Source: Acidimicrobiales bacterium
GTDB lineage: Bacteria > Actinomycetota > Acidimicrobiia > Acidimicrobiales > SZUA-35
DNA: 64,000 nt
Direction of reading: 5' to 3'
Assembly (NCBI GenBank): GCA_041394265.1
Contig: JAWKIO010000005.1
Location: 1-64,000 of the forward strand
Shown here: piece after piece, positions 55,672-64,000 of the stretch
How positions within the stretch are numbered: the stretch's first letter is position 1
Layout: the number at the start of each line of letters is the position of its first letter
Program-made: the position numbers and the translations under genes
Notes under the pieces: generated by a model
Told to the model about the DNA's origin: nothing
What the model saw: the letters and a program-made list of their open reading frames with translations, nothing else
Database searches by the model: none

Positions 55672-55959
55672 TCAGCGACCGAAACCGAGCGAACGCTTCC
55701 CGTTGGGATGGCCGAGGTCGCTCGGGGTGCGCTTGCGCATCGGTCGACCGCTACGCACGAGCACCCGATCGGTGGGGGTAGGATCGCCGTTAGAGGCTGC
55801 GTCGGCGGCGCTGAAGAGCGCAGATCGAAGGCGGTTCGTTTCGGCGTTGCTCTGGTCCACGTCGGCAGTGTCGACCGCGAGTTCGGCGATAGAAGGCCCA
55901 TCGCCAAGGTTCTCACTCGGCTGCCGGGCCGTGCGCCGCCATCGGATCGTCGTCGCCAT
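55672..55959 (-). CDS. Small hypothetical protein
   Basis: 95 residues, hydrophilic. It has IAELAVDTADVDQSNAETNR, then ALFSAADAASNGDPTPTDRV and a basic Arg/Lys-rich tail ending KRSLGFGR. It lies in a 409-base gap between the Nudix and pseudokinase genes on the same strand, with codon composition like its neighbours. No domain is recognised. The opposite-strand ORF over the same bases looks like a shadow. It is moderately likely to be a real gene; otherwise this gap holds nothing I can identify. Confidence 0.45.
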   Translation of the reverse strand: MATTIRWRRTARQPSENLGDGPSIAELAVDTADVDQSNAETNRLRSALFSAADAASNGDPTPTDRVLVRSGRPMRKRTPSDLGHPNGKRSLGFGR

Positions 55960-55999
55960 GACCGGCGATGATGGCAGGCCAAGGGCGCTCAGTGGTGGA

Positions 56000-57457
56000 T
56001 CAACCGCCCGAGGTGGCCGAGCCGTTGGTGCCGGTGACCGGCGTGTCGGGCAGGACCGGATTGCGGGTGACGAGGCTGCCAGGATTGGGCACGGTGATGA
56101 TGATCGTCGTGACGGTGGGCTTCGTGGTCGGCGGCGTCGTCGTGGTCGGCTTGGTGGTCGTGGTGGTGGGCTTGGCCGTGGTCGTCGGCGCTTCGGTCGT
56201 GGTGGGGGCCGCGGTGGTGGTCGGCTCCTCGGTGGTGGTCGGGATCTCCCGCGTGGTCGTGGTGGTTGGCCTGGTGGTGGTCGTCGTGGGATTCAGCGGC
56301 GACCCCGGCTTGGGCAGCGAGAGCGATGGGATGGTCTGAGGCTGCGTCGTGGTGGTTGTGGGTGCTGCCGTGGTCGCAGTGGTGGCCGGCGGCCGGGTCG
56401 CTGTGGTCGCCGGTCGGCGGGTCGTGTTGGTCTGCGGGCTGGTCACCGCTGGCGCCGGTGCGGTGCTGCCGGTAGTCTCCGCTTCGGCACTCGAATCGGT
56501 GTTGTCGCCCTCCGACGACGCCATTGTGGTGGTCGGAGCGGTCGGGGCGGTGGTGGTCGTGGTTTCCTCGGTGGTGGGCACGGTATTGATGCCGAGCACC
56601 TCGGTCGAGATGTCGGGATCGGAGGGTCGGAAGACGGTGAACGCGGCGAACAGCAGCGCCACGAGGCCGGCGCCAACGAGGATCGGTAGCTTGCGGGGCC
56701 CGAGACCGGCAGGTGGGAGCTCGGAACCGACGTCGCTCGGAATGAACGAACGCTCGGCATCAACGGTGTGTTCGAGCTCGTAGAGGAACTCCCGCACCGT
56801 CCACTGCCGCTCACCGGGATCCAGATCGAGGGCACGGCGCAACGCCGCCTCGACGTGCTCGGGCGCGCCGAGAGCACCCGGCTTGTCGGGGGTGAGGCCG
56901 GTCTGCAACCACCAGCCGAGGGCGCCGAGTGAGAAGACGTCGTCGGCCACCACCGGCCGAGGCCGTTGAGCCTGCTCATCAGGCTGGAAGATCGACGCCG
57001 AATCGTCGACATAACCGGCAAGCCCGGCGTTGAGCAGCTTCAGCGTGCCATCAGGCTGCACGACGATGTTGTCGGGCGACAGGGCGCCGTGCGCCAGCTG
57101 ATGCTCGTGGAGCACCGAGACGGCGTCGGCGATCCCGCTCAGGCGGTCCATCGAACCGCCGTGCTCGAGTTCGGACAGCAGCTGCCCTTCGACGACTTCA
57201 GCGACCACATAGCCTTGGCCGCCGGCTTCGATCCCGGCGTCGAGCACACGCTGGATCCCGGCGGGTGCGAGGTCCTGGATCGCCCGCTGGTGGGCGATGA
57301 CGAGTTCGAGATAGTCGTCGTCGCCGGGCGCGATGAACGACACGACGACCGGCTGGCCGGTCGAACGAACCTTGGCGTCATAGGTCTCGAGGCGACCCGC
57401 CGTACGGCAAAGCTCTCCGAGATCGATGCCGGGAATGGAAGGGCGGGCGTCCTTCAT
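56000..57457 (-). CDS. Membrane pseudokinase with Thr-rich extracellular tail
   Basis: 485 residues behind a strong AGGAGGT site. Residues 10-235 have the Ser/Thr protein-kinase fold but lack the chemistry. There is no VAIK lysine (PVVVSFI near 36-42). The HRDLKPEN loop reads HGALSPDN (123-130), DFG reads NAG (143-145), and no APE is seen; the structural Asp of DVFSLG (173-178) remains. One membrane helix lies at 258-276. The extracellular part (about 290-455) is Thr/Pro-rich, a likely glycosylated stalk, ending in TIIITVPNPGSL and a short tail. It probably binds ligands or partners, like the MviN/FhaA-type pseudokinase scaffold, rather than phosphorylating. The target is unknown. Confidence 0.82.
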   Translation of the reverse strand: MKDARPSIPGIDLGELCRTAGRLETYDAKVRSTGQPVVVSFIAPGDDDYLELVIAHQRAIQDLAPAGIQRVLDAGIEAGGQGYVVAEVVEGQLLSELEHGGSMDRLSGIADAVSVLHEHQLAHGALSPDNIVVQPDGTLKLLNAGLAGYVDDSASIFQPDEQAQRPRPVVADDVFSLGALGWWLQTGLTPDKPGALGAPEHVEAALRRALDLDPGERQWTVREFLYELEHTVDAERSFIPSDVGSELPPAGLGPRKLPILVGAGLVALLFAAFTVFRPSDPDISTEVLGINTVPTTEETTTTTAPTAPTTTMASSEGDNTDSSAEAETTGSTAPAPAVTSPQTNTTRRPATTATRPPATTATTAAPTTTTTQPQTIPSLSLPKPGSPLNPTTTTTRPTTTTTREIPTTTEEPTTTAAPTTTEAPTTTAKPTTTTTKPTTTTPPTTKPTVTTIIITVPNPGSLVTRNPVLPDTPVTGTNGSATSGG

Positions 57458-57542
57458 CCATGGACCTCCTGGGGAGACGCCAATCTAGTCGCCAATCTGG
57501 TCGAGCGGTACCGCGGCGCGTGGTCGATTAACGTCGAGCGTC

Positions 57543-58760
57543 ATGTCGACGCCTGTTGCCGAACTCACCCTTCCGACCTACGAACCCATCGCCAGACGCA
57601 ACCGGGGCATGACCCGAGACGAGATCGAGGACTACCGCCAACAGCACTGGATGGTCCAAGTCCCGTTCGGCTATCAGCTCCTCGACCATGACGATTGCAT
57701 CGCCGTACTGAAGGACAAGCGCTGGCACCAGGCCATACGTCTCGTCACCGCCATGTCGGGCATCACCGACGAGGAATACCTCGCCCGCCGCCAGCGCACC
57801 TCGATCCTGTCGGCCGAGGGCGACGAGCACCAGCGGCTGCGTCGGCTCGTGAGCGGCGCCTTCACTCCCCGATCCGCCGACCGGCTCCGTCCGTTCATGC
57901 GCGAAGTGATCAACGACCTTCTCGATCGAGTCACCCCCAGTGGTCGCTGCGAACTGGTCAACGACGTCTGCGACCCCTACCCGATCCCGATCGTGTGCGA
58001 ACTGCTCGGCGCACCGAAGGAGGACTGGGAGCTGTTCAGCCGCTGGGCCACCGACATCTTCAAGTCGTTCGACGCCGACGTCGCCGAGCACACCAAGACG
58101 ATCATGGCGGCCTCCGACGCCATGGACGCCTACGTGGCCGACCTCATCGCCGCCCGCCGAGACGACCCGAGGGAAGACCTGCTGTCCGATCTCATCGCCG
58201 CCGAGGAGGAGGGCGACCGCCTCTCCACCGAGGAGCTGGTCATGCTGGCCGAGGCGGTGTTGCTCGCCGGCACCGACACCACCCGCAACCAGCTGGCCTG
58301 CGCCCTGGCCGTGTTCGCCGAACACCCCGACCAGTGGGCGATGCTGGCCGAACACCCCGAGCTGGCGCCCCGAGCAGCCGAGGAGTCGCTGCGCTACCTC
58401 GGCGCCGTTCGCGGCACCGGCCGGTTCGCCTCCGAAGACATCGAGTATCGGGACATCCTGTTCCCACAGGGGACGCTCGTGTTCCCGAACTTCGTGGCCG
58501 CCAACAACGACCCGTCGCGCTTCGACACACCCGGCGAGTTCGACATCACCGCACAGCGGGAATCGACCCACCTCACCCTCGGCTTCGGCCTTCACTACTG
58601 CCTCGGGGCGAACCTGGCCCGGGCCGAACTGCAGGAGGCGCTGGTGATCATGTCGCAGCGCATGCCGAACCTGCGCCTCGACGGTGAGCCGGTCTACAAG
58701 CCTGCCGGCGTCGGCATCTGGGGCCCCGCCTCACTCCCCCTGGCGTTCGATCCGACCTGA
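57543..58760 (+). CDS. Cytochrome P450
   Basis: 405 residues. The I-helix is AGTDTT at 242-247, the K-helix ExxR is E281-R284, and the heme loop FGFGLHYCLGANLAR has the thiolate ligand Cys353. GDEHQRLRRLVSGAFTPR near 93 is the C-helix region. All essential residues are present, so it should be an active bacterial class I monooxygenase that needs ferredoxin and a reductase encoded elsewhere. No ferredoxin gene is adjacent. The substrate cannot be inferred; actinobacterial relatives act on steroids, fatty acids or secondary metabolites. It is divergent from the pseudokinase gene, 85 bases away. Confidence 0.95.
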   Translation: MSTPVAELTLPTYEPIARRNRGMTRDEIEDYRQQHWMVQVPFGYQLLDHDDCIAVLKDKRWHQAIRLVTAMSGITDEEYLARRQRTSILSAEGDEHQRLRRLVSGAFTPRSADRLRPFMREVINDLLDRVTPSGRCELVNDVCDPYPIPIVCELLGAPKEDWELFSRWATDIFKSFDADVAEHTKTIMAASDAMDAYVADLIAARRDDPREDLLSDLIAAEEEGDRLSTEELVMLAEAVLLAGTDTTRNQLACALAVFAEHPDQWAMLAEHPELAPRAAEESLRYLGAVRGTGRFASEDIEYRDILFPQGTLVFPNFVAANNDPSRFDTPGEFDITAQRESTHLTLGFGLHYCLGANLARAELQEALVIMSQRMPNLRLDGEPVYKPAGVGIWGPASLPLAFDPT

Positions 58761-58778
58761 GTTCGATCCGACCGGAGT

Positions 58779-59231
58779 TCAGCTCTCGGCGACGGTGGCG
58801 ACCACGTGCTCGAAGCTCGACTGGCCGCCTTCCTCGCTGGTGAAGGTGGCGGTGAGCAGGTACTCCGAGTCGGGTTCGAGTCGGTGTTCGGGCGGGGGTG
58901 ACAGGATGTGGGCGCTCACGCACGTGTCGATCGTGTCGGTGCCGTTCGAGCCCGGACCCTCCCATTCGAATTCGACGGTGGTGCAGATACCGGTACGCAC
59001 GACCACCTGGAAGTCACGGGGAGTCGACGATTCGACCACCATCTCGGCCACCGGACTCTCGACGATCGGAGCATCGGTGTTGATCTGCAGGGGTGGCGCC
59101 GCTTCATCACCGATCTTCGAGCCGTAGTACCCGATCACGCCCAACGCGGCGATCAGACCGACCGCCGGCCGCAGCCGGGGCCACGGCGGGGGCGTGAGCT
59201 CTCGCCCGGGAACGGCGTCGATCGCCAACAT
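58779..59231 (-). CDS. Small membrane-anchored protein, unknown function
   Basis: 150 residues from ATG 59231, which shares one base with the upstream nitroreductase stop (TGATG). A cytoplasmic Pro-rich stretch is followed by one membrane helix (about 24-38) and an extracytoplasmic domain. That domain has two Cys (TGICTTVEFEWEG and IDTCVSAH) and the sequence LEPDSEYLLTATFTSEEG, which is fibronectin-type-III-like. Coupled with the nitroreductase by translation. No function is assigned. Confidence 0.72.
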   Translation of the reverse strand: MLAIDAVPGRELTPPPWPRLRPAVGLIAALGVIGYYGSKIGDEAAPPLQINTDAPIVESPVAEMVVESSTPRDFQVVVRTGICTTVEFEWEGPGSNGTDTIDTCVSAHILSPPPEHRLEPDSEYLLTATFTSEEGGQSSFEHVVATVAES

Positions 59232-59740
59232 CAGTCGGCCCAACGTCCACGGTGGACATAGTCACCGAGCGGCAACCGGGGCCCGGCGACCGGTGACGGG
59301 CCGCTGCTCGGGGCCGGATGTCCGAGGCTGACCACCATCGGGGCGTCGACGTCGTCGGGGATGCCGAGGATCTCGCGCACGACGGCCTGGTGGTGGAAGG
59401 TGACCGGGCACGACGACAACCCGAGCGCGGTGGCCGCCACCATCAGGTTCTGGGCGTGTCGGCCGACGTCGAACAGCGCGCGGGGTCCGGCGTCGGCCCG
59501 CACGGTGAACACCACGAGCACGGGCGGCCGGTCGATCCACGCCGCGAAGTCGCCGCCGGCCTTCAGCGCTTCCTTGGTGGCGGGATCGGTGACCACGACG
59601 AGACGGACGGGCTGCTGGTTCTTGGCCGACCCGGCCATGCGGGCGGCGTCGAGCACGGTGTCGAGCAGGTCGTCGGCAATCGGCTCGTCGGTGTAGTCCC
59701 GTTGGTCTCGCTTGTTCCGGAGGGCGGCGATGGCGTCCAT
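59231..59740 (-). CDS. Nitroreductase-family FMN oxidoreductase
   Basis: 169 residues from ATG 59740 (GTG 59776 in frame). RNKRDQRDYTDEPIADDLLD is the FMN phosphate-binding start. DAARMAGSAKNQQPVRLVVV near 30-50 and DVGRHAQNLMVAATALGLSSCPVTFH near 90-115 form the dimeric FMN site. SLGHPAP is the usual C-terminal feature. It reduces a nitro, quinone or flavin-like substrate with NAD(P)H. It is not obviously tied to the glycan loci. Its gene overlaps the small membrane protein gene by one base. Confidence 0.88.
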   Translation of the reverse strand: MDAIAALRNKRDQRDYTDEPIADDLLDTVLDAARMAGSAKNQQPVRLVVVTDPATKEALKAGGDFAAWIDRPPVLVVFTVRADAGPRALFDVGRHAQNLMVAATALGLSSCPVTFHHQAVVREILGIPDDVDAPMVVSLGHPAPSSGPSPVAGPRLPLGDYVHRGRWAD

Positions 59741-59820
59741 CTGGGCAGTATTCCACTCTCCGTGGTGGTGGGGCACCTCGACTCAGTGCGATGCTCTCTC
59801 ACCTGCGGAACGATGGAGGG

Positions 59821-60888
59821 ATGTCGAAGTGTGGGGTGATCGCCGTCGCCAGCGTCGCGCTGCTCGTGAGCAGTTGCAGCGTGGTCGGCGGCTCCAGCGA
59901 CGCCAACGATGGCGATGCCGGCGCCGCATCGTCACCGCTCGCCGACTTCCTCGGCATCGGCGATCTGGGCAACGCTCGCTCCGACGACGCCCAGGCCCGC
60001 CTGCTCGACATCCAACGCGAGATCAACGACTCGGTGGCCGCCTGCATGACCGCCCAGGGCTTCGAGTTCGTCCCTCCCGATCTCGACGAGGTCACCTCGT
60101 TCGACTCGGCTGGCCCCGACGGCATCGAGTACGGAACGCCCGAGTACACCGCCCGCTACGGGTTCGGGGTCACCACGCAACGCTGGCCCCAGTCCACGGT
60201 CGGCCCCGAGCTGGTGGGTTACGAGGACTTCAGCGAGTCCGAGTACATCGACCCCAACCAGGCCTACCTGGAGGGCCTCACCGAGGCCGAGCGGATCGCC
60301 TACGACGCGGCCCTCTACGGCGACGGCCCCGACTACGAGTGGGATCCGTCGCTGACCGACGACGAGAACCAGGAACGAGCCGAGGCGTTCTACGCCGACT
60401 ACGACGCCAGCGGGTGCTACGCCGAGGCCGAACAGGGTGGCGCGTTCGCCAACGTGTCGGCGTTCTACGAGGAGTTCGGCGACCAGCTCTTCGAGCTCTA
60501 CGACCAGATCGAGAGCGACCCCCGCGTCACCCAACGGTTGGCCGAGATCGAGCAGTGCATCACCGAGCAGGGCTTCGACTACGTCGATCCGATCAGTCCC
60601 TACGAGCACTGGGAACCAGCACTGAGCGAGATCGATCAACAACACCTCTCTTGGCCGGCGAACGAGTCCGGCGACGGGCCGAGTGCGCCCGTGATGGACG
60701 ACGAGGGCAAGGCCCTCCTTGCCCCGCTGCAGGCCGAGGAGATCGCGATCGCCACGGCGACCGACGAGTGCGGCGGCAGCCAGACCGAACTGATGGCGCT
60801 CTACGAATCGGTGAGGAACGAGCTCGAGCAGCAGTTCCTCGATGACAACGCCGACGCCGTCGCCGGGTTCCGGGCCGACGGTTCGTGA
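59821..60888 (+). CDS. Large lipoprotein, probable substrate or accessory of the MacB-type exporter
   Basis: 355 residues from ATG 59821 (GGAGGG upstream). The signal ends LLVSSCS (lipobox, Cys near 19). The mature protein is very acidic and helical with internal similarity: INDSVAACMTAQGFEFVPPD near 67 and IEQCITEQGFDYVDPISP near 242. Each has a Cys in a C-[MI]-T-x-Q-GF motif, suggesting a duplicated domain. No enzyme motif is seen. The adaptor gene begins at the stop codon (TGATG), so it is translated together with the adaptor and ABC genes. Confidence 0.78.
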   Translation: MSKCGVIAVASVALLVSSCSVVGGSSDANDGDAGAASSPLADFLGIGDLGNARSDDAQARLLDIQREINDSVAACMTAQGFEFVPPDLDEVTSFDSAGPDGIEYGTPEYTARYGFGVTTQRWPQSTVGPELVGYEDFSESEYIDPNQAYLEGLTEAERIAYDAALYGDGPDYEWDPSLTDDENQERAEAFYADYDASGCYAEAEQGGAFANVSAFYEEFGDQLFELYDQIESDPRVTQRLAEIEQCITEQGFDYVDPISPYEHWEPALSEIDQQHLSWPANESGDGPSAPVMDDEGKALLAPLQAEEIAIATATDECGGSQTELMALYESVRNELEQQFLDDNADAVAGFRADGS

Positions 60889-62492
60889 TGGAACGTCGTC
60901 GTCTGCTTGCTGCCGTCGCCGCCGTGGCCGTCGCCTCGACCGGGGTCGGCTGGGTCGCGGGGCAGCGCATCAAGTCGCCGGCCGAGATCGCATCCGAGAC
61001 CGCTCCGCCCACGCCGTCGCTCATCACCGTGCCGGTCGAGTCCCGGGTGCTGTCGAGCACGGTCATCGTGCGGGGCACGGTCACCTTCGACGAGCAGACC
61101 GACATCTCGGTGACCGGGGCCGGGGCGAGCGGCGGGTCCGCGATCATCACCCGGGTCCCGCTCCAGCCCGGCGATCAGCTGACCGAGGGCGCCGTGCTCG
61201 CCGAGATCAGCGGCCGACCGGTGATTGCGCTCCAGGGTGACCTCCCCGTGTTCCGCAACCTCACACCGGGTCTGCAGGGCCCCGATGTCGCCCAGCTCGA
61301 AGCGGCCCTCATTCGTCTTGGCTATGACCCCGGCTCGGTCGACACCAACTACGACGCCGCCACCGAGACGGCCGTCGAAGCCCTCTACCGCGACCTCGGC
61401 TACGCCCCGAAGGGTCCGACCTTCGACGAGACGACAACGCTCGAAGCGGCCCAGGACCGGGTGCGCGGCGCCCAGGAGAGCCTTCGCATCGCCGAGGCCT
61501 CGGTACGCAACGCCGGGGTGGCGAACTCGACCCGCCTCCAACTCGACCGGGCCGTCGCCGCCGCCGAACAGCAGCTGGCGATCGTCAATGGCCAGTCGGC
61601 GATCGCCCGCACCCAGGCCGCCGAGACGGTCGCTGCGGCCCAGAACGCCTACAACATCGATCCCTCACCGGACAACGCCGCCTACCTTCGCGACGCCCAG
61701 GCCAACGAGGTGGTCGTCAACCGCGAGCAGGACCTCGCGATCAACGATGCCACCGCCCAGCTGGACATCGCCCGAGCGCTACGGGCCGAAGGCCTCGACG
61801 ACGACAGCGCCGCCGGCGCCCAACGCCAGCTCGACGACGCCCGAGCAGAGCTGGCCGACGCCAACGACGACCTGGCCCGCCTCGATGCACTGATCGGCGT
61901 GTCGTTCCCTGCCGGCGAAGTGGTCTTCCTTCCGATGCTGCCCCGCCAGGTGCAGGCCGTCCCCGTCGTCCCCGGCGATGCACTCGACGGTCCGGTGATG
62001 ACCGTGAGCGGATCCGGGGTCGTGATCGATTCGGCCATCTCGGTGACCGACCGGGCGCTCGTCGAGGCCGGCGCCGAGGCCATCGTGGACGACGACGGAC
62101 TCGGCATCCGAGCTCGGGCCACCATCACCGTCATTGCCGACAACCCCGGCGGCGATGCGTCGAACGATCGCTACGCCATGCGCCTCGAGCCGCTCGACCC
62201 GCTGCCCGACGAGGCCGTCGGCCGCAGCCTGCGAGTGTCGATCCCGATCGAGTCGACCGGCGGCGAGGTGCTCGCCGTACCCCTCGCCGCCCTGTCCGCC
62301 GGGCCAGGCGGCGACGCCCGAGTCGAGGTCGAGCGCAGCGACGGCACCACCCAATTCCTCGCCGTGACGCCGGGCCTGCGGGCCGAGGGCTACGTCGAGC
62401 TGTCGACCGTGAGCGGCGGCGAACTCCGAGCCGGCGACCGGGTCGTGGTCGGCCGCGATCTGGCGCTGCCGGTCACCGACGGCGACGGATGA
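60888..62492 (+). CDS. Membrane fusion-type adaptor with peptidoglycan-binding-like domain
   Basis: 534 residues from ATG 60888. An N-terminal anchor (about 5-25) is followed by a barrel/lipoyl-like segment (VPLQPGDQLTEGAVLAEISGRPV near 90). A PG_binding_1-like stretch, LTPGLQGPDVAQLEAALIRLGYD, lies near 126. Long coiled coils (about 185-340) with AQDRVRGAQESLRIAEASVRN and AQRQLDDARAELADANDDLA lead to a beta-barrel C-terminal part. This layout is the actinobacterial form of the MacA/HlyD adaptor that couples to an ABC exporter. It precedes the ATPase gene with a 4-base ATGA overlap. It probably links the transporter to the cell wall. Confidence 0.85.
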   Translation: MERRRLLAAVAAVAVASTGVGWVAGQRIKSPAEIASETAPPTPSLITVPVESRVLSSTVIVRGTVTFDEQTDISVTGAGASGGSAIITRVPLQPGDQLTEGAVLAEISGRPVIALQGDLPVFRNLTPGLQGPDVAQLEAALIRLGYDPGSVDTNYDAATETAVEALYRDLGYAPKGPTFDETTTLEAAQDRVRGAQESLRIAEASVRNAGVANSTRLQLDRAVAAAEQQLAIVNGQSAIARTQAAETVAAAQNAYNIDPSPDNAAYLRDAQANEVVVNREQDLAINDATAQLDIARALRAEGLDDDSAAGAQRQLDDARAELADANDDLARLDALIGVSFPAGEVVFLPMLPRQVQAVPVVPGDALDGPVMTVSGSGVVIDSAISVTDRALVEAGAEAIVDDDGLGIRARATITVIADNPGGDASNDRYAMRLEPLDPLPDEAVGRSLRVSIPIESTGGEVLAVPLAALSAGPGGDARVEVERSDGTTQFLAVTPGLRAEGYVELSTVSGGELRAGDRVVVGRDLALPVTDGDG

Positions 62493-63166
62493 GCGGCCAC
62501 CGCCCGCCGGTGGTGGAGTTGTCGGGCGTCAGCCGCACCTTCGCCGGCACACCGCCGGTCGAGGCACTCCGGTCGGTCGACCTGGTGATCGAGGCCGGCG
62601 ACTATCTGGCGATCGTCGGCCCTTCGGGGTCGGGCAAGTCGACCATGCTGCACCTGCTCGGACTGCTCGACTCGCCGACCGAGGGCAGCTACCGGCTCGA
62701 CGGTGTCGACACCGCCGACCTCGACGAACGGGAGCGGGCGGCCCTTCGGGGCAGCAGCATCGGGTTCGTCTTCCAGGCCTTCCACCTCCTCGCCACCCGA
62801 TCGAACCTCGAGAACGTGATGCTGGCCGAGACCTATGCGGGTGGACCCCGGAGTGGACGGCGAGAGCGAGCGCTCGCTGCTCTCGATCGGGTCGGCCTCG
62901 CCCACCTGGCCGACCGCTCCCCCGCCGAACTGTCGGGCGGTGAACGTCAGCGAGTGGCGATCGCCCGAGCACTCGTGGCCTCACCGTCGCTGATCCTCGC
63001 CGACGAGCCGACGGGCAACCTCGACACGGCGAACTCGCTGAACGTGCTGGACGTGTTCGACGAGCTCCACGCCGCCGGCGCCACCCTGGCGATCATCACC
63101 CACGATCTCGACGTCGCGGCCCGAGCCCAGCGCCGAGTCGCCATCCTCGACGGGCGGCTCCAGTGA
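62489..63166 (+). CDS. MacB/LolD-type ABC transporter ATPase
   Basis: 225 residues. Walker A is GPSGSGKST at 44-52, the Q-loop FQ at 95-96, the signature LSGGE at 148-152, Walker B ILADEP near 169-174, and the H-loop TH near 204. The DEPTGNLD sequence and overall length are those of the MacB/LolD/FtsE subfamily that works with FtsX-like permeases and often with MacA-type adaptors. It drives export or mechanotransmission by ATP hydrolysis. It is flanked by the adaptor and permease genes with 4-base overlaps on both sides. Confidence 0.96.
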   Translation: MSGHRPPVVELSGVSRTFAGTPPVEALRSVDLVIEAGDYLAIVGPSGSGKSTMLHLLGLLDSPTEGSYRLDGVDTADLDERERAALRGSSIGFVFQAFHLLATRSNLENVMLAETYAGGPRSGRRERALAALDRVGLAHLADRSPAELSGGERQRVAIARALVASPSLILADEPTGNLDTANSLNVLDVFDELHAAGATLAIITHDLDVAARAQRRVAILDGRLQ

Positions 63167-64000
63167 CTCGCTCGCACCTGTCGCTGCGAGATCTCGCCAA
63201 CGAGGTCACGATCGGGCTCACGGCTCGACCGGCCCGGACGTTGCTCACTGCGCTCGGCACCATCATCGGCGTGGCGTCGCTGGTGGCCACGCTCGGGCTG
63301 GCCAAGACCGCAGGCAACCGGATCGTGTCTCGCTTCGACGAGCTGGAGGCGACGACGGTGACGGTGACGCCGAGCAACGATCGGGTGTCGCTGCTCCCGT
63401 TCGATGCCGAGAGCCGGCTCGACCCACTCAACGGTGTCGTCGCCTCGGGCACGAAGAGCGACGTCGCCGTCGGCGATCGGTTGGCTCGCTCCGTTCCGGT
63501 GGTCGACCCGCTGGGCCAGACCGAGTTCCAGATTCCGGTGATCGCCGTGAGCCCCGGCCTGTTCGACGCAGCACGGGCCCGCCTCGCCACCGGCAGCTTC
63601 TTCGACGCCGGCCACGACGCTCGCAGCGACCCGGTCGCCATCCTCGGCCCCGGTGCCGCCGAGCGGCTCAACGTGGGCCGGGTCGACAACTCACCGTCGA
63701 TCTTCCTCGGCGACGAGACGCTGGCGGTGGTCGGCATCCTTGCCGAGGTCGAGCGCCAGCCGGCATTGCTCAACGCGATCATCGTGCCCAACGGCTACGC
63801 CCGTTCGGTCCTCGGCCTGCAGGCGCCCGAACTGGTGCTCATCGAGGTCGACGTCGGCGCCGCCGACCTGATCGGTACCCAGGCCCCGGTCGCGCTGGCC
63901 CCGGGCCGCGCCGACCAGCTCCAGGCCCAGGTACCCGCAGCTCCGACGCGAGTGCGGTCCGACGTGGCCGACGACGTGAACGCGCTGTTCCTGATCCTCG
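63163..64000 (+). CDS. MacB/FtsX-type ABC permease (3' end cut by window edge)
   Basis: Open from GTG 63163 (GTGA overlap with the ATPase) to the window end, 279 codons. SLRDLANEVTIGLTARPARTLLTALGTIIGVASLVATLGLA is the usual N-terminal amphipathic helix plus TM1 of MacB-type permeases. The following extracytoplasmic MacB_PCD domain includes VIAVSPGLFDAARARLATGSFF and GPGAAERLNVG, with typical FLGDETLAVVGIL segments. The remaining three membrane helices must lie beyond the window. Together with the adaptor and ATPase it forms a MacAB-like exporter of unknown substrate. Confidence 0.92.
   Translation, partial: MTRSHLSLRDLANEVTIGLTARPARTLLTALGTIIGVASLVATLGLAKTAGNRIVSRFDELEATTVTVTPSNDRVSLLPFDAESRLDPLNGVVASGTKSDVAVGDRLARSVPVVDPLGQTEFQIPVIAVSPGLFDAARARLATGSFFDAGHDARSDPVAILGPGAAERLNVGRVDNSPSIFLGDETLAVVGILAEVERQPALLNAIIVPNGYARSVLGLQAPELVLIEVDVGAADLIGTQAPVALAPGRADQLQAQVPAAPTRVRSDVADDVNALFLIL

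Noticed and set aside
56100..56560. Repetitive GT/GG-rich DNA resembling a tandem repeat array
   Set aside because: It is the coding sequence of the Thr/Pro-rich stalk of the pseudokinase; no CRISPR-like unit and spacer pattern.
58745..58780. Short direct repeat TTCGATCCGACC after the P450 stop
   Set aside because: Two 12-base copies only, probably slippage in the short intergenic gap; no evidence of a function.

Overview
The window is high-GC DNA with dense, overlapping genes (many ATGA, GTGA and TGATG junctions). It also carries an actinobacterial-type XPB helicase pair and DUF222/13E12 HNH genes. These point to an actinomycete, plausibly an uncultured Acidimicrobiia-like lineage; the class is inference. 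Most of the window is a mosaic of cell-surface polysaccharide loci separated by regulators and housekeeping genes.

Layout. (1) 1-7012: a minus-strand operon encodes a WecA/MraY-type sugar-1-phosphate transferase, a GT4 glycosyltransferase, an atypical SDR and a heparinase II/III-like lyase (cut by the window edge). A CapD/WbpM-type 4,6-dehydratase is divergent to it. (2) 7154-12641: a giant SARP/AAA regulator split by a 1297-bp IS5-family element with a 4-bp CTAG target duplication, then an unknown protein. (3) 12761-22498: a UDP-HexNAc dehydrogenase, WecB copy 1, an HNH endonuclease gene with an in-frame TGA, a second giant SARP-like regulator, a PglC-like transferase and a DegT aminotransferase. 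(4) 22575-23871: two small envelope proteins. (5) 33724 down to 23857, minus strand: a full Wzx/Wzy-style operon with a WbaP-like transferase, GalE, two GTs, a Wzz-Wzy fusion, a Wzz protein with a degenerate kinase domain, a second Wzy and a flippase. (6) 33824-37551: helicase-associated protein plus XPB helicase. (7) 37590-40942: rmlCBDA for dTDP-L-rhamnose. (8) 40984-43912: secreted and lipoprotein genes and an intact DUF222 HNH gene. (9) 44296-54318: another assembly operon with WecB copy 2, three GTs, a flippase, a Wzy, a PglD-like acetyltransferase, an FAD protein and a WbaP-like transferase. (10) 54312-64000: lipoprotein, Nudix protein, a membrane pseudokinase with a Thr-rich tail, cytochrome P450, nitroreductase, and a lipoprotein/adaptor/MacB-type ABC exporter operon cut by the window end.

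How it fits together. The loci supply precursors (UDP-ManNAc/ManNAcA, dTDP-rhamnose, UDP-Gal, 4-keto/4-amino 6-deoxy HexNAc) and four different initiating sugar-phosphate transferases. They also supply two flippases, three Wzy-like proteins and at least six glycosyltransferases, so at least two and probably three separate glycans are built. The two large ATPase regulators sit between loci and are candidate controllers.

Sequence quality or decay. Four apparent 1-base indels, all in short G/C homopolymers (near 3997, 4087, 6521 and 8615), break or distort three genes. The pattern suggests read-level errors more than biology. The IS insertion and the TGA at 17073 are different in kind and may be real.
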